In this document: positions 33,807 through 41,757 of the stretch, in pieces
Layout: every line of letters starts with the position of its first letter
How positions within the stretch are numbered: the first letter of the stretch is position 1
NCBI GenBank assembly: GCA_903642325.1
Contig: CAHJWM010000042.1
Span: 1 to 43,069 of the forward strand
Length of the DNA stretch: 43,069 nt
Origin: Myxococcales bacterium
GTDB lineage: Bacteria > Myxococcota_A > Polyangia > Polyangiales > Polyangiaceae
Reading direction: 5' to 3'
Program-made: the position numbers and the translations under genes
Notes under the pieces: generated by a model
Databases searched by the model: none
What the model was told of the DNA's origin: nothing
What the model saw: the letters and a program-made list of their open reading frames with translations, nothing else

Positions 33807-34358
33807 ATGACCGAGCTTCAGAATATTCGAGTGCGGCGCATCGACGGCAGCCCGGGCTCATTGAAGGATTTCGAGGGCAGCGTGCTCTTGGTCGTGAACG
33901 TGGCTTCCCAATGCGGGCTCACCCCGCAATACGAGGGGCTCGAGCAACTTTATGCGAAATACAAGAGCCAAGGCTTACTCGTACTCGGTTTCCCTGCCAA
34001 CGATTTCGGCAGCCAGGAGCCGGGCAGCAATCAGGAGATTGCAGAGTTCTGCAGCAGCAAGTTCCACGTCGATTTTCCGATGTTCGAGAAGATCACGGTC
34101 AAAGGTCAGGCCCAGCACCCGCTCTATCGCGAGCTCATTGCGCAGCAACCCAGCGCGCAACAAAATGACGGCGGTACCTTGAAAGACAAATTGGCGGAGC
34201 ACGGCTTGGCTCCTCAGGCGCCCTCCGACGTGATGTGGAACTTCGAGAAGTTCCTCGTCGATCGTCAGGGCAACGTCACCGCTCGCTTCGCTCCCGACGT
34301 CACGCCGGAAAACCCAGTCCTCGTCGCGGCGATCGAAAGCACGCTCGCCCAGCGCTGA
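33807..34358 (+). CDS. Glutathione peroxidase family, Cys type
   Basis: A 183-residue peroxidase that reduces hydrogen or lipid peroxides, usually with thioredoxin as donor in Cys-type bacterial members. The peroxidatic Cys lies in VNVASQCGLTPQYEGLEQLY; the tetrad partners are Gln in GFPANDFGSQEPG, and Trp and Asn in DVMWNFEKFLVD. The family motif LVLGFPANDF is exact. There is no signal peptide. ATG 33807 follows GGAAAGG. It is 31 bases after bfr, so it is probably in the same transcript, coupling iron storage to peroxide defence. The donor is not decidable from sequence. Confidence 0.93.
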   Translation: MTELQNIRVRRIDGSPGSLKDFEGSVLLVVNVASQCGLTPQYEGLEQLYAKYKSQGLLVLGFPANDFGSQEPGSNQEIAEFCSSKFHVDFPMFEKITVKGQAQHPLYRELIAQQPSAQQNDGGTLKDKLAEHGLAPQAPSDVMWNFEKFLVDRQGNVTARFAPDVTPENPVLVAAIESTLAQR

Positions 34359-34380
34359 TCGGGTTCCGAACGGGGCGCTG

Positions 34381-34605
34381 CTACTTCAGGCGCCCATCCA
34401 GCGCGACGGCCGCATTTGCGGTCATGGTGGCTTCGCGCAACAGGCGGAGCGCAGCCGCTTGATCGTCGGACGGCGGCGTGTGCTTCAAGATCACGGTCGC
34501 GAACGTTTTCGCGGCCTCGTGAATGGCGTCGTAGTGAACGAGCTTCTCGGCGGTGGGCGCATGGTGCTCAAACACGTAGCTCGGATCAAAATCGTATTGG
34601 CTCAT
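34381..34605 (-). CDS. Acb2/Tad1-like small protein (cyclic-nucleotide-sponge fold)
   Basis: A 74-residue protein starting at ATG 34605 with AGGAG upstream. Its sequence follows the pattern of the Acb2/Tad1 hairpin family: VFEHHAPTAEKLVHYDAIHE, then AAKTFATVILKHTPPSDD and the hallmark AALRLLREATMTANAAVAL (compare the family ending P-x-S-x-x-x-x-x-A-L-x-x-L-x-E-A-x-M-x-A-N-A-x-(I/V)-A). Phage Tad1 and Acb2 proteins bind and sequester cyclic oligonucleotide or gcADPR signals of Thoeris and CBASS defence. Here no phage genes surround it; it converges on the glutathione peroxidase gene. The family call rests on pattern memory and needs a profile search. Its function in the host is open. Confidence 0.65.
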   Translation of the reverse strand: MSQYDFDPSYVFEHHAPTAEKLVHYDAIHEAAKTFATVILKHTPPSDDQAAALRLLREATMTANAAVALDGRLK

Positions 34606-34715
34606 CGGTCTCTCTCCTGCGCTAGTCACCGCATCTTAACAGATGCGTGCGCGACAGGGCACGGCGACTCGGACATGTACGCGAAACGGCGCGCCCACGC
34701 CGCGTGGCACGGCCG

Positions 34716-35939
34716 TCACAGCGTCGACGAGAATTTGCCGGCCGCAACGAGCAAGTACAGCACGCGCAACGTGCCCTGGAAGTAGGGCGCGTCGTTCAAC
34801 TTGGCGCTCCGCCAAGCGTTCATGTAGCCATCGAACTTTCCTTGCTCGTAGCCGCCGGCCAAGGCAAAGGCGCCGACGAAAGCGCTGTTTCGTGCTTGGG
34901 CGGCGTTGGGCAAGCCGCCGTTTTCATCGACCCAGCTGGAGATGTTTTGCATGAAGGTCTTGGCTCGCGTATCCCCACTCCAACCGTAGTCGACCGCGAC
35001 CCGGAAGGGAGCTCGGCAAGCGTCGTAGCTGTACTCGGACCCGTTGTCGCTGCCGTCAGGCCCGCTCCAGTCCGGAACCAGATTGGCCATACGCGCCTGA
35101 TAGATGGCGTAGAGCTGATACGAGCCGTCGGCCAGCGCGGTCCAAGTGCCGGCCTGGGTCGTGAAGTAGTGAGCGAAGACCTTGTAATAGCCCGGCGCGA
35201 AATAGGAGGGGTTGATGCGCTGATCTCCGAGAGCGCTGCAGCCGCCGAAGGCGTCGCTCGGCCGCAGCACTTTGCGACCGCTGCACATGTCGGATTCGAG
35301 CCGAGCGATTTTACCGGCCAACGCCTCGGCCTTCGCCAAAAATCCACTGGTTGGCCAATGCGCCGCCGCCTGCACCAGAGCCATGGCCGTGTCGAGGTCC
35401 GCGTCCGTGGCCGAGCCTGCTCCATTGTTGCCCGGCGCTTCACATATCGAGGTCGTCGCGTTCATCAGGCCGTTGTCATCGAGATGATCCTGATAATAAG
35501 TCCATAAGCCGTCGAACAGAGCTTGGTCGGACATGGCCGCAGACAGCAACATGCCGTAGCCGATGCCTTCCGAAACGACGCCTCCGTCTTTCACCACGAC
35601 CCAGGATCCGTTCGGGCAGGCCCCGGTGTGAGCCGCTTTCCAAGATGCATATTCGGTCTTCAACTGCTCGTCGGTGATCGTCGCTGAGCGCGCGCTGTTC
35701 CAGGTGGAGGGCAGCTTCAAGGCGGCAGGGCCCATTCTGTTTTCGACACCGGCGGCGCCTCCTTCCCCAAAGCTTTCGCCTGGGCCCGACGCGTCAGGCT
35801 CGCCGCCTTTAGAGCTCGTTGCTCTACCCTGCGCGCCGCCGCCGGCGGCTCGCGCCGCCTCCGAACCGGGGGAGCCTCCGCAAGCGACGGAGAATAACGC
35901 ACCAATAAGCACAGACCGCAGACGCAAGCAAAGTGTCAT
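34716..35939 (-). CDS. Glycoside hydrolase family 8 lipoprotein (endoglucanase-like)
   Basis: A 407-residue secreted enzyme. A signal peptide ends LFSVACGG, then a Gly/Ser linker (~25-70) leads to a GH8 (alpha/alpha)6 barrel. Catalytic acid Glu lies in VSEGIGYGMLLSAAM (~120), ATDADLDTAMALVQAA (~178) is the GH8 signature, and EYSYDACRAPFRVAVDYGW carries the Asp base region. GH8 members cleave beta-1,4-glucan, chitosan or xylan; cellulase or xylanase cannot be separated by eye. There are no bcs genes nearby, so an extracellular degradative role is more likely than cellulose synthesis. ATG 35939 is chosen; ATG 35984 is also possible. Confidence 0.92.
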   Translation of the reverse strand: MTLCLRLRSVLIGALFSVACGGSPGSEAARAAGGGAQGRATSSKGGEPDASGPGESFGEGGAAGVENRMGPAALKLPSTWNSARSATITDEQLKTEYASWKAAHTGACPNGSWVVVKDGGVVSEGIGYGMLLSAAMSDQALFDGLWTYYQDHLDDNGLMNATTSICEAPGNNGAGSATDADLDTAMALVQAAAHWPTSGFLAKAEALAGKIARLESDMCSGRKVLRPSDAFGGCSALGDQRINPSYFAPGYYKVFAHYFTTQAGTWTALADGSYQLYAIYQARMANLVPDWSGPDGSDNGSEYSYDACRAPFRVAVDYGWSGDTRAKTFMQNISSWVDENGGLPNAAQARNSAFVGAFALAGGYEQGKFDGYMNAWRSAKLNDAPYFQGTLRVLYLLVAAGKFSSTL

Positions 35940-36216
35940 CGAAGCTATGTCATTACTCTGGCGCCAGATGTCCTTACTCGCCATGCCCAATCGCCCGGGC
36001 AACAAGCGACGCCAAGAACAACCGCAAACTATCGTACCGTTAGCGTATATGGCGAAAGTCGCGAGCCCTGATACCTGACGCGCAGGTGCCCGCCCCGGGA
36101 TCTCGCGGCCGACGATGGCGCAATTGGGCGTTCTTGGAAACCTTCTAGCGCGGGCAGTTGAGCCCCGTTATCGACCTCTCTGACGGGTCAACCGGGCCGG
36201 AGATCCGGGCCGCCCA

Positions 36217-38358
36217 CTAATCGGCCAGGCGCGCGGGCTCGACGGCGACCGGGAGCAAACTGCCGTTGCTATTGAGCTTGGCGACGATACTCCAGGTACG
36301 AAGCTGCGCGTCGCTCGCTGGCTCCTGTTCGCGCGGCGTACGACGCAGGTACGTTCCGTCCGATGCCATCTCGTAGGCACGCAAGTTATCGAGCGCGAGC
36401 GGCGTCAAACATTCGTTGCGAATGCGCGTGCGAATCAGCTCGCTCGTGACGGGAAACAACACCTCGACACGCCGATCGAAGTTACGCGGCATCCAATCGG
36501 CCGACGAAAGGAAGAAATCTTCCTCCCCCTCCGGTCCGAACAAGAACACGCGCTCGTGCTCTAAAAACCGGCCCAATAACGAACGCACCGTGATGTGCTC
36601 GGATACCCCCGGTACACCGGGACGCAGGCAGCACACGCCGCGTACCACGAGCTCGATGGTGACGCCCGCGCAGGATGCCGCATAAAGCTCGCGGATCATT
36701 TGGGAGTCGACTAGCGCGTTCAGCTTGCCGAAGATGCGCGCGGGCTGCCCTGCGCGTGCGCGTTCCGCCTGCTCTCGGACCTTCGCGACTAGCGTCGTGC
36801 GCAACGTGACCGGCGCTACGGCTAATTTTCGATAACTGAAGCTGGTCGAAAACCCGGACAGTGAGTTGAACAGCTCCGAGGCGTCCTCACCGATGTCCGG
36901 GTCGGTGGTGAAGAGGCCAGTATCGGTGTAGAATCGGGCGGTGGTGGCGTTGTAGTTGCCGGTGGAGAGGTGCACGTAGCGCCGGAGCTCCGGGCCCTCC
37001 CGGCGCACCACGAGCAACACCTTGACGTGTGTTTTCAGGCCCGCCGCCCCGTAGAAGACGTGCACGCCGGCGCGCTCCAAAGCACGCGCCCAGCCAATGT
37101 TGTTCTCTTCGTCGAAGCGCGCCTTCAGCTCGATGGACACCGCAACCTGCTTACCGTTTTCAGCGGCATGCATCAGCGCACGCACCGCCTCCGAGTTCGC
37201 GCCCGCACGATACAGCGTCATCTTGATCGCCAGCACGTTCGGATCTTCGGCGGCGCGCCGCAGGAACGTGAGCACGGGAGTAAAGGCTTCGTACGGGTGG
37301 TGCAACAAGACATCTGCTTGCCGGATGGCCTCGAACGGATCGGCCAGCTCACTGAGCTCGTGCGGGACGCGCGGCGCGAGCGGCGCGTCATGTAGGTCGG
37401 CCCGCGGGATTTGCGCGATCGCCAAAAGACCGGACAGACCCAGCAGCCCGGCCGTCTCGTACACGTCGTCCTCGTCTATCTCGAGCTTCTGCAAGAACAA
37501 CTTGCGAATACGCTCTGGTACTCCTGGAGATAGCTCCAGCCGGACGGCGGCGCCGAAGCGACGCATGCGCAGCTCACGATCGATCGTCGCCAGAAGGTCC
37601 GCCGCTTCTTCCTCCAAGATGTCCAGATCCATGTCGCGCGTGACCCGGAACGGGTAGCAGCCGACGACGTTCACCCCTGGAAATAAGTCGCCTAGATTAC
37701 CGGCGATCAGCTGCTCGAGCGCAACGTAGTCGGCGCCCGGTGAATCGCCATTCGCCGCCTCGATCAACACGAAGCGCGGCAAGCTTTCGGGCACTTTGAT
37801 GCGCGCGAAACGGCGTTCCGCCGTGGTCGGATGCTCTGCCTCGACGGCCAAAGAAAGCGACAAGTTGGACAAAAAAGGAAACGGGTGCACGGGGTCGACC
37901 GCCAGCGGGGTCAGCACTGGGAATACAGACCGCCGGAAGTAGGCGCGCGCCCAATCCTGTTGCTCGCTGGTGAGCTCGCCAAAAGCGCGTACGCGGATCT
38001 GGTTTTTTGCCAAGGCGGGCAGAAGCTCGCGTAGCCAGAGCGAGACCGCTTCCTCGGTGAGACGCGAAACCAAGACGCGGATGCGCCGGAGCTGCTCTAC
38101 CGCGCTGAAGCCATCTGGCGCCGTGCTGAGCGCGCGTGACTCCAATTGCTCGTGCAGACCGGACACGCGGATCATGAAGAACTCGTCCAAGTTCGAGCCA
38201 AAGATGGCGAGGAACTTGAGGCGTTCTAGCAAAGGCCAGCTTGCGTCCTTGGCTTGGTCGAGCACACGTTCGTTGAACGCGAGCCACGCCAGCTCACGGT
38301 TTAGGTAAAGCTCGGGGTTACGAAATTCGCCGTCGGCCTGGCTCTGATCGGGAGACAT
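36217..38358 (-). CDS. ppk1: Polyphosphate kinase 1
   Basis: A 713-residue enzyme that makes polyphosphate from ATP. The N-terminal domain begins LYLNRELAWLAFNERVLDQA; the head domain has FGSNLDEFFMIRVSGL; the catalytic core has the phospho-His in RRYVHLSTGNYNATTARFYT (~461) and the second essential His/Arg region in SADWMPRNFDRRVEVLFP (~619), all as in E. coli PPK1. The length is typical. ATG 38358 matches the family start. No ppx gene adjoins. In myxobacteria polyphosphate affects development and stress. It is divergent from the BNR-repeat gene. Confidence 0.97.
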   Translation of the reverse strand: MSPDQSQADGEFRNPELYLNRELAWLAFNERVLDQAKDASWPLLERLKFLAIFGSNLDEFFMIRVSGLHEQLESRALSTAPDGFSAVEQLRRIRVLVSRLTEEAVSLWLRELLPALAKNQIRVRAFGELTSEQQDWARAYFRRSVFPVLTPLAVDPVHPFPFLSNLSLSLAVEAEHPTTAERRFARIKVPESLPRFVLIEAANGDSPGADYVALEQLIAGNLGDLFPGVNVVGCYPFRVTRDMDLDILEEEAADLLATIDRELRMRRFGAAVRLELSPGVPERIRKLFLQKLEIDEDDVYETAGLLGLSGLLAIAQIPRADLHDAPLAPRVPHELSELADPFEAIRQADVLLHHPYEAFTPVLTFLRRAAEDPNVLAIKMTLYRAGANSEAVRALMHAAENGKQVAVSIELKARFDEENNIGWARALERAGVHVFYGAAGLKTHVKVLLVVRREGPELRRYVHLSTGNYNATTARFYTDTGLFTTDPDIGEDASELFNSLSGFSTSFSYRKLAVAPVTLRTTLVAKVREQAERARAGQPARIFGKLNALVDSQMIRELYAASCAGVTIELVVRGVCCLRPGVPGVSEHITVRSLLGRFLEHERVFLFGPEGEEDFFLSSADWMPRNFDRRVEVLFPVTSELIRTRIRNECLTPLALDNLRAYEMASDGTYLRRTPREQEPASDAQLRTWSIVAKLNSNGSLLPVAVEPARLAD

Positions 38359-38501
38359 GGTTTACTCGGAACAAGTGGTGAAAACAAATCGTAGTCTCGC
38401 CCATTCGTGCGGCGATCACGTCACGAGCAAGCGACGCGACCACGAAATTACTCTAGCCTGTCTAAGCTGTAGCTCATCCCGTGTCACCCTTCCCTTACCG
38501 A

Positions 38502-39875
38502 ATGGTCGCCGCTCGACTTTGGCCGGTCAGCCTCGTTCCGCTCTGTTTGCTCTGGGCGCGCGGGGCGGAGGCCAATGGGGCCTTTCCCGCCGTTAGCCAA
38601 TTCGTCACGGACCCTCTGGATGGCTCACATCTCGTGCTGCGCTCGAACTTTGGGCTGCTCACCACGAGAAACCAGGGCAAGGACTGGGACTTGGTGTGCG
38701 AAGGCGGGGTCGGGTATCGGGACATCGAGCCGGCGATCGCCGTGCTGGGCGATGGCTCGACGATCGCGGCGCTCGACACCGGCATCGCTCGCAGCGATGG
38801 AATGCAGTGTGACTTCGCCCTCGGCCGCGGAATAGCGACGTATGTTGCGGACGTCGCGCGCATCCCCGGCGCGCCCAGGGCTGCCGTCGCCGTCAGCGTG
38901 GATGTGAGCCGCAACGAATCGCAGGTTTGGCGTTCGCTCGACAGCGGCCAGAATTGGGCGACGTTGGGTGCTCCCCTATCCGATCTGAACGCGGTGACTT
39001 TGGACGTAGCGGGCGACGACGCGGACACGGTGTATGTCAGCGGCTCGGCCGACCGCAGCGGGGTCACAGGGGTGTTGGCACGGACCTCCGATGCCGGCTT
39101 AAACTGGACTCGCTACGACGTGCCGGGCGCGGACAAAACGAGCACCCCCTACATCGCGGCCGTACCCAACGCGCTAACTGCCTACGTGCGGCTGAGCGGC
39201 GCGCGAGGGCGGCTGCTCGTTACGCGCGACGGCGGTGCCCATTTGCGAACGGTGCTGGAGTTTCGGGGACCCTTCGACGGCTTCGCTTTATCCCCCGACG
39301 GAACGATGGCGCTGGCGAGCGGGCGCGCCGACGGCATCTGGCGCGCGCGCGCGGCGACGCTCGACTTCGAACGCCTGTCGTGTGCCAAGCTGCGTTGCTT
39401 GAGTTGGAGCGTGGCCGGCTTATTCGCTTGCGCAGACGAATTCGAAGCAGGCTTCGTGGTTGGCGAATCCAGGGACCAAGGCGAATCTTTCGAGCCGCGC
39501 TTGCATTCTTCGTGCGTGCGCGGACCTCTAGCTTGTCCCGGTCTCAGCTCCGTCGGCAGCGTGTGCCCCGGCGCTTGGCCGGCGGTCTCCGAGCAGCTCG
39601 GCACGGACTGCAACGCGGCGGGCTCGTTCATGCCGAGCACGGCCTGCGGGAGTGAAGAAAAGTCGGCCGCGGGCGCGGCCGGCGATGGCTCGGTCACGTT
39701 GTCCGCCGGCGGAAGTGCAAACGGAACCGGTGCCGGTAGTTGTGCCGTCGATCGCGGCCGAGCACGTTCGAAGCCGTCGTCGAGCTTCGCCGCGCTGTTC
39801 GCGCTGAGCCTCAGCGTCATCTCCCGGCGAGGACGAAAGCGAAGACGCCGTGAATGGGCCCGCAAGCAATGCTAG
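38502..39875 (+). CDS. BNR/Asp-box repeat secreted protein with MYXO-CTERM-like tail
   Basis: A 457-residue exported protein. The signal peptide reads MVAARLWPVSLVPLCLLWAR then GAEANG. The body is a beta-propeller with sialidase/VPS10-type BNR repeats: LLTTRNQGKDWDLVC, VWRSLDSGQNWATL, LARTSDAGLNWTRYD and VGESRDQGESFEP all show S/T-x-D-x-G-x-x-W/F. The C-terminus is a Gly/Ser linker, a Cys (GSCAVDRG), a hydrophobic helix FAALFALSLSVIS and an Arg/Lys cluster RRGRKRRRR, which fits a MYXO-CTERM sorting signal. Surface display is predicted. Only BNR repeats, not a sialidase active site, are seen. GTG 38481 is an alternative start. Confidence 0.8.
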   Translation: MVAARLWPVSLVPLCLLWARGAEANGAFPAVSQFVTDPLDGSHLVLRSNFGLLTTRNQGKDWDLVCEGGVGYRDIEPAIAVLGDGSTIAALDTGIARSDGMQCDFALGRGIATYVADVARIPGAPRAAVAVSVDVSRNESQVWRSLDSGQNWATLGAPLSDLNAVTLDVAGDDADTVYVSGSADRSGVTGVLARTSDAGLNWTRYDVPGADKTSTPYIAAVPNALTAYVRLSGARGRLLVTRDGGAHLRTVLEFRGPFDGFALSPDGTMALASGRADGIWRARAATLDFERLSCAKLRCLSWSVAGLFACADEFEAGFVVGESRDQGESFEPRLHSSCVRGPLACPGLSSVGSVCPGAWPAVSEQLGTDCNAAGSFMPSTACGSEEKSAAGAAGDGSVTLSAGGSANGTGAGSCAVDRGRARSKPSSSFAALFALSLSVISRRGRKRRRREWARKQC

Positions 39876-40938
39876 CCTGTCTAACGCCGTGACCGATGAT
39901 GCCGTGAAGAAGCGGGGCCAAGAGCGGGATACGCGGCGAGTCTGCGGCCTTGCGCTCGGGGCACTCATGATGCCCGTCGGCTTCGCGACCGGGTGCGGCT
40001 CCAGCTCGGACTTGATCATCGGCAGCGACACGATAGCCGTCACGTCGGGCGCGGGCGGCGCGAGCGCCGGTAATGCCGCAGCGGGTGGCCGAGTCTCGAG
40101 CAGCGGCGGGAGCAGCACCGGAAGTGGCGGCACGATAGAAGGGGGAGCCGCCGGCAGCCAGGGGGACGCGGGCGCCGGCGAGCTCGACTGCGATCCGTCG
40201 GATCTCGCACCGGCGGGAAGCTTGCTGCACCGCTACGCGTTCGAGGGCACGGGGGCGGTGGCGACGGATTCGGTGGGCGCGGCGGATGGTCAGCTCATCA
40301 CGGCCGTGCCCTCTATTCCCACGGACAATGATTGTAAAACCCGCGTCGCGGCGGGGCCGGGCGCCACGCTCGATGGCAATGGCCGGCTCGTGCTCGACGG
40401 CTGTCGAGGTTACGTCGACTTGCCGAATCACCTGATCTCCGTCCTCACGGACGTGACCGTCATGGTTTGGGCGACGGCGGCTCCCGGGGCCGCCGCCTAC
40501 GGGCGTTACTTCGACTTCGGGGTTGGCACCGGAGAGGACGACACCACGAGTGCTCAAGGCTCGACATTCCTCGCTGTTTCCGTGGCCGGCAACGCTCCCT
40601 CCCAGCTGCAATTGCTGGCACGCTCGGCCCCCGGGGCAGCCATCGATCAAATCGTTACCACCGTGAAGGTGAATGACAACCGCGAGCACCAGATAACGGC
40701 CGTATTTGCCGGCAATTCTTACGCGGAGCTGTACCTGGACGGCGTTCGGCAGTCGTCGCGCATCCCCATCACCTGGCCGCTCTCGAACATCAATGACGTG
40801 AATGATTGGCTCGGACGGTCTCAATGGCCGAGCGATCATCCGTTTTCGGGTTCGTTCGACGAAGTTCGAATCTACGGACGAGCATTGAGCCGCTGCGCCG
40901 TCCGCGCACTTTACGTTGCCGGTGCGGATTTCCCTTGA
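39850..40938 (+). CDS. LamG-domain lipoprotein
   Basis: A 362-residue lipoprotein with signal peptide ending GFATGC, then GSSSDLIIGSDTIAV (third example of the post-lipobox motif seen here), and a Gly/Ser/Ala linker to ~115. The LamG/Laminin G-like sandwich covers ~125-360: LLHRYAFEGTGAVATDS, GYVDLPNHLI, VTVMVWATAAPG, HQITAVFAGNSYAELYLDGV and the closing FDEVRIYGRALS, the standard D-E-x-R-x-(W/Y) motif. A carbohydrate-binding or adhesive role is likely; no enzyme. The 5' start is uncertain: ATG 39850 overlaps the previous gene by 26 bases; GTG 39889 or 39904 would avoid this. Probably co-transcribed with the BNR gene. Confidence 0.85.
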   Translation: MNGPASNASLSNAVTDDAVKKRGQERDTRRVCGLALGALMMPVGFATGCGSSSDLIIGSDTIAVTSGAGGASAGNAAAGGRVSSSGGSSTGSGGTIEGGAAGSQGDAGAGELDCDPSDLAPAGSLLHRYAFEGTGAVATDSVGAADGQLITAVPSIPTDNDCKTRVAAGPGATLDGNGRLVLDGCRGYVDLPNHLISVLTDVTVMVWATAAPGAAAYGRYFDFGVGTGEDDTTSAQGSTFLAVSVAGNAPSQLQLLARSAPGAAIDQIVTTVKVNDNREHQITAVFAGNSYAELYLDGVRQSSRIPITWPLSNINDVNDWLGRSQWPSDHPFSGSFDEVRIYGRALSRCAVRALYVAGADFP

Positions 40939-41016
40939 AAGCTCCGGCACAGACCGCCCTCACCTCGCCACCGCGTCCGGTCGGCGCCGGCGTCGAGATG
41001 CGATTGGCGAGCGAGC

Positions 41017-41757
41017 TCACTCACTCACCGAGCACGCCGAGCGAATGCGCGACGAGAGCGGCGACTTAGCCGCCAGCGAGAGAAACCGCCGCGCGGCGGC
41101 CTGGCCTTGAGCGGTGCTGCCGGCGCTACAGAGCGCAATGGCCCGAACCCCTTCCCGCTCTTGGCTCAGGACTCCGCTTGGATAGGACGCGGCGTGCTTG
41201 TTCAGGGCGACGAGAGCGGCTTGCGCATCCCCGCGCCGAAGCGCGCCGTCCGCTTGACGGAGAAGCTTCATTTCACCCTCGAGGTCCACGCTGCGGGCAT
41301 GCGCGCGCGTAGGACTCGCCTTTGCTTCTTCCACCGGGAGATCGTTGGCATCGACCACAGCCGCGGGGGGCGCTGGCGCGAGCGTAACCGCCGGCGCGCT
41401 GGCTACCATCGGCGCGGCCTTGACCGCGGCTACGACCGCCCCGGGCTTGGGCTGCGGATGGAAGGCGACGTAGGCACCGACGCTAGCCAGCGCGCCCATG
41501 ACCAACACTGCACCCACTTTCACGGCCGCCCCGCCGAAGAGCGTGGCGCTGGTCAGCGTGCTCGCGAACAAAGGCCCGGCGCTGGCCGCAGCGGAAGAAG
41601 CTTTAGCCGCGGCGAGGGTGGCGGTTCCGGCAACGGCCACGCTGCCGACTCGCAGAAAAACAGCCGCTCGTACGCGTTCCCGGTCCCGCTCGGACGGTTC
41701 GTCGAAGTTGTTCGCTGCATCGAGCAGCGCGCGGGCGTTTGAGTTCAGCTCATCCAT
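41017..41757 (-). CDS. Membrane TPR-like partner of ECF sigma factor (putative anti-sigma)
   Basis: A 246-residue protein. The N-terminal ~35 residues are helical (ELNSNARALLDAANNFDEPS, ERDRERVRAAVFLRVG), a transmembrane or hydrophobic helix follows (VGAVLVMGALASVGAYVAFH, ~80-100), then an Ala/Pro linker and a C-terminal TPR-like part (LLRQADGALRRGDAQAALVA and ALCSAGSTAQGQAAARRFLS). The ATG lies inside the sigma-factor gene: an 8-base overlap, so expression is coupled. Such pairs are common in myxobacteria, in which a membrane partner holds or transmits signals to its sigma factor. No zinc-type HxxxCxxC anti-sigma motif is seen, so a role in sequestration is inferred from the arrangement. Confidence 0.8.
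   Translation of the reverse strand: MDELNSNARALLDAANNFDEPSERDRERVRAAVFLRVGSVAVAGTATLAAAKASSAAASAGPLFASTLTSATLFGGAAVKVGAVLVMGALASVGAYVAFHPQPKPGAVVAAVKAAPMVASAPAVTLAPAPPAAVVDANDLPVEEAKASPTRAHARSVDLEGEMKLLRQADGALRRGDAQAALVALNKHAASYPSGVLSQEREGVRAIALCSAGSTAQGQAAARRFLSLAAKSPLSSRIRSACSVSE

Noticed and set aside
34381-34605. A prophage around the Acb2/Tad1-like gene
   Set aside because: No integrase, capsid, portal, terminase or lysis gene, and no flanking direct repeat or tRNA attachment site, is visible.
39817-40950. 377-codon minus-strand frame opposite the LamG lipoprotein
   Set aside because: Antisense to a recognised domain gene; Arg/Val/Gly-rich without motifs or start signals.
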